Positions 38,117-39,193 of a stretch of DNA of 39,193 bases are shown piece by piece. The notes beneath the pieces are model-generated. The model searched no databases, was not told the DNA's origin, and was given only the letters and a program-made list of their open reading frames with translations. Each line of letters opens with the position of its first letter. Position 1 is the stretch's first letter. Source of the stretch: an uncultured Holophagaceae bacterium (GTDB taxonomy: Bacteria; Acidobacteriota; Holophagae; Holophagales; Holophagaceae); NCBI GenBank assembly GCA_903873655.1, contig CAIQPH010000245.1:1-39193 (forward strand), in the 5' to 3' direction. The position numbers and the translations under genes were made by a program.

Positions 38117-38974
38117 ATGAATAGTATTCCCAAGGTTCAACCCGGTTATAAATTTCTATCCTGGCTCCTGTTTTGCTCAATGTGGATGAGCCCGATATTG
38201 AATGCACAAGACACTAACTCGGTTTATACCCAGCCTCGTCTTCAAAATTTCCTTCAGATGGTTCCTCCAGATCAATCCGTCTCCTATCCATTTTGGGTTG
38301 ATCAAACGACATCTTGTTCCATAGCGGTTTCTAGCATCGCTAAAAATTTAGGTATCCAACTGAAGGATCCTAACGGACACCTTTTTCTCTTCGGACAGTC
38401 GGATAGCGCCTACTTCCAAAGCTCTCTCTCCCCTGACCCAGTGGCATATCCAGACGCGCCCGGCATCAACTATTACATCAATTTAGGGACACCGGCAGTA
38501 GGCAAATGGACCATGCAGATTATGGCGCCTACAGTTCCAGATCTCGTACTAACGCTTCCGGTTCAAATTGTCTTCAACAATCAAGTGGGCCCGGTGCTGT
38601 TTGGCGGAGGAGGTATTACTTCAATTGGGAGCGCTGTCTCTTTCAGCTTGGCTGTGGTGGATGGAACGGGCAAAGTGGGAAATCCCCAGATCAGTGCCAC
38701 GCTGTTTCGATTGGACGACTCCAGCGTTCCCCCCGCCCCGGTTTCATTTCTAGACGATGGGCAGGGAGCCGACTACGTTGCTGGAGATTCGATCTACAGC
38801 GTCTACCTCACGCCTTCCCAGGCGGGTAGCTACATGCTCCAGATAGACGTATCTGGCGACGCCTCCACGGGCCATTTCCAGCGCAGCATTGCCTCTGGTT
38901 TCAAGATCGTGCCAAGAACTGCCCGAATTGTTGGCACTTTCAAGGAACGCGTCATCCCGGCTATTCCGCGTTAA
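38117..38974 (+). CDS. Hypothetical secreted protein, choice-of-anchor-X-like C-terminal domain
   Basis: Signal peptide FLSWLLFCSMWMSPILNAQD; C-terminal VSFLDDGQGADYVAGDSIYSVYLTPSQAGSYMLQIDVSG resembles secreted beta-domain proteins. Confidence 0.7.
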   Translation: MNSIPKVQPGYKFLSWLLFCSMWMSPILNAQDTNSVYTQPRLQNFLQMVPPDQSVSYPFWVDQTTSCSIAVSSIAKNLGIQLKDPNGHLFLFGQSDSAYFQSSLSPDPVAYPDAPGINYYINLGTPAVGKWTMQIMAPTVPDLVLTLPVQIVFNNQVGPVLFGGGGITSIGSAVSFSLAVVDGTGKVGNPQISATLFRLDDSSVPPAPVSFLDDGQGADYVAGDSIYSVYLTPSQAGSYMLQIDVSGDASTGHFQRSIASGFKIVPRTARIVGTFKERVIPAIPR

Positions 38975-39086
38975 GACGAAAAGCAATCAAGAATGAAAGT
39001 AGCCATCCAGGCCAATCCGTTGTCCTGTTTCCTCTGCCCGCCTCCTGGAGAATCGCCCGGGCCTTCTGGCGGAGGGTCAGGAGCAT
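38961..39086 (-). pseudogene. Truncated duplicate of the SprT-like gene 5' end
   Basis: Minus-strand frame reads MLLTLRQKARAILQEAGRGNRTTDWPG...; the first ~16 residues match MNLTLRQKARAILREA of the gene at 27245-27640, then similarity ends. Confidence 0.7.
39052..39077. repeat. 26-bp exact repeat unit, copy 2
   Basis: ATCGCCCGGGCCTTCTGGCGGAGGGT; identical to 27606-27631, same orientation. Confidence 0.92.
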
Positions 39087-39139
39087 GTGTCCAGTCTGCA
39101 AAAGGATTCGGGGGGATCCGAGCCCTCCCTGGGCTACGC

Positions 39140-39193
39140 CTATTTTCGGGGCTTTTCCTGCACCTTGGCGTGCTTGAACGGGCCAATCAGGAG
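39140..39193 (-). CDS. Possible C-terminal end of a CDS entering from the right (…LLIGPFKHAKVQEKPRK*)
   Basis: Open minus-strand frame from the window edge to TAG at 39140; too short to identify. Confidence 0.3.
   Translation of the reverse strand, partial: LLIGPFKHAKVQEKPRK

Noticed and set aside
38971-39186. 71-aa minus-strand ORF at the right end
   Set aside because: Out of frame with the SprT-like fragment and the window-edge CDS; low-complexity Pro/Arg-rich translation, likely spurious.

Overview
The window is a high-GC bacterial chromosome segment. Gene content and protein style suggest an Acidobacteriota/Holophagae (Geothrix-like) host; this is inference, as there is no rRNA in the window. 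Left to right it contains: (1) a chemotaxis operon: partial CheY, CheZ, a three-domain CheW protein, CheA, and a CheW protein whose C-terminus carries a CheZ-like phosphatase motif; (2) housekeeping genes: asnS, a DUF493 protein, a PLP decarboxylase, HU/IHF, pilT, typA/bipA, a DUF218 protein and rsmI; (3) a hoxF-U-Y-H-protease operon for a group 3d NAD-linked [NiFe] hydrogenase, with Gln replacing the usual His at the HoxH C-terminal processing motif; (4) an MFS and a DMT transporter, two divergent histidine kinases without adjacent regulators, a DegT/ArnB-like aminotransferase, a HAD 5'-nucleotidase and a SprT-like metalloprotease; (5) an accessory island (about 27.66-39.05 kb), more AT-rich in places, encoding a 2491-aa secreted Ig/IPT/Kelch protein, a secreted lipase-like hydrolase and two small exported proteins. 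The island is bracketed by the intact SprT-like gene start and a truncated second copy of that start in the same orientation. In the giant protein, a seven-motif Kelch block appears to be inserted inside an Ig-like domain. No CRISPR array, rRNA, convincing tRNA or transposase was found.
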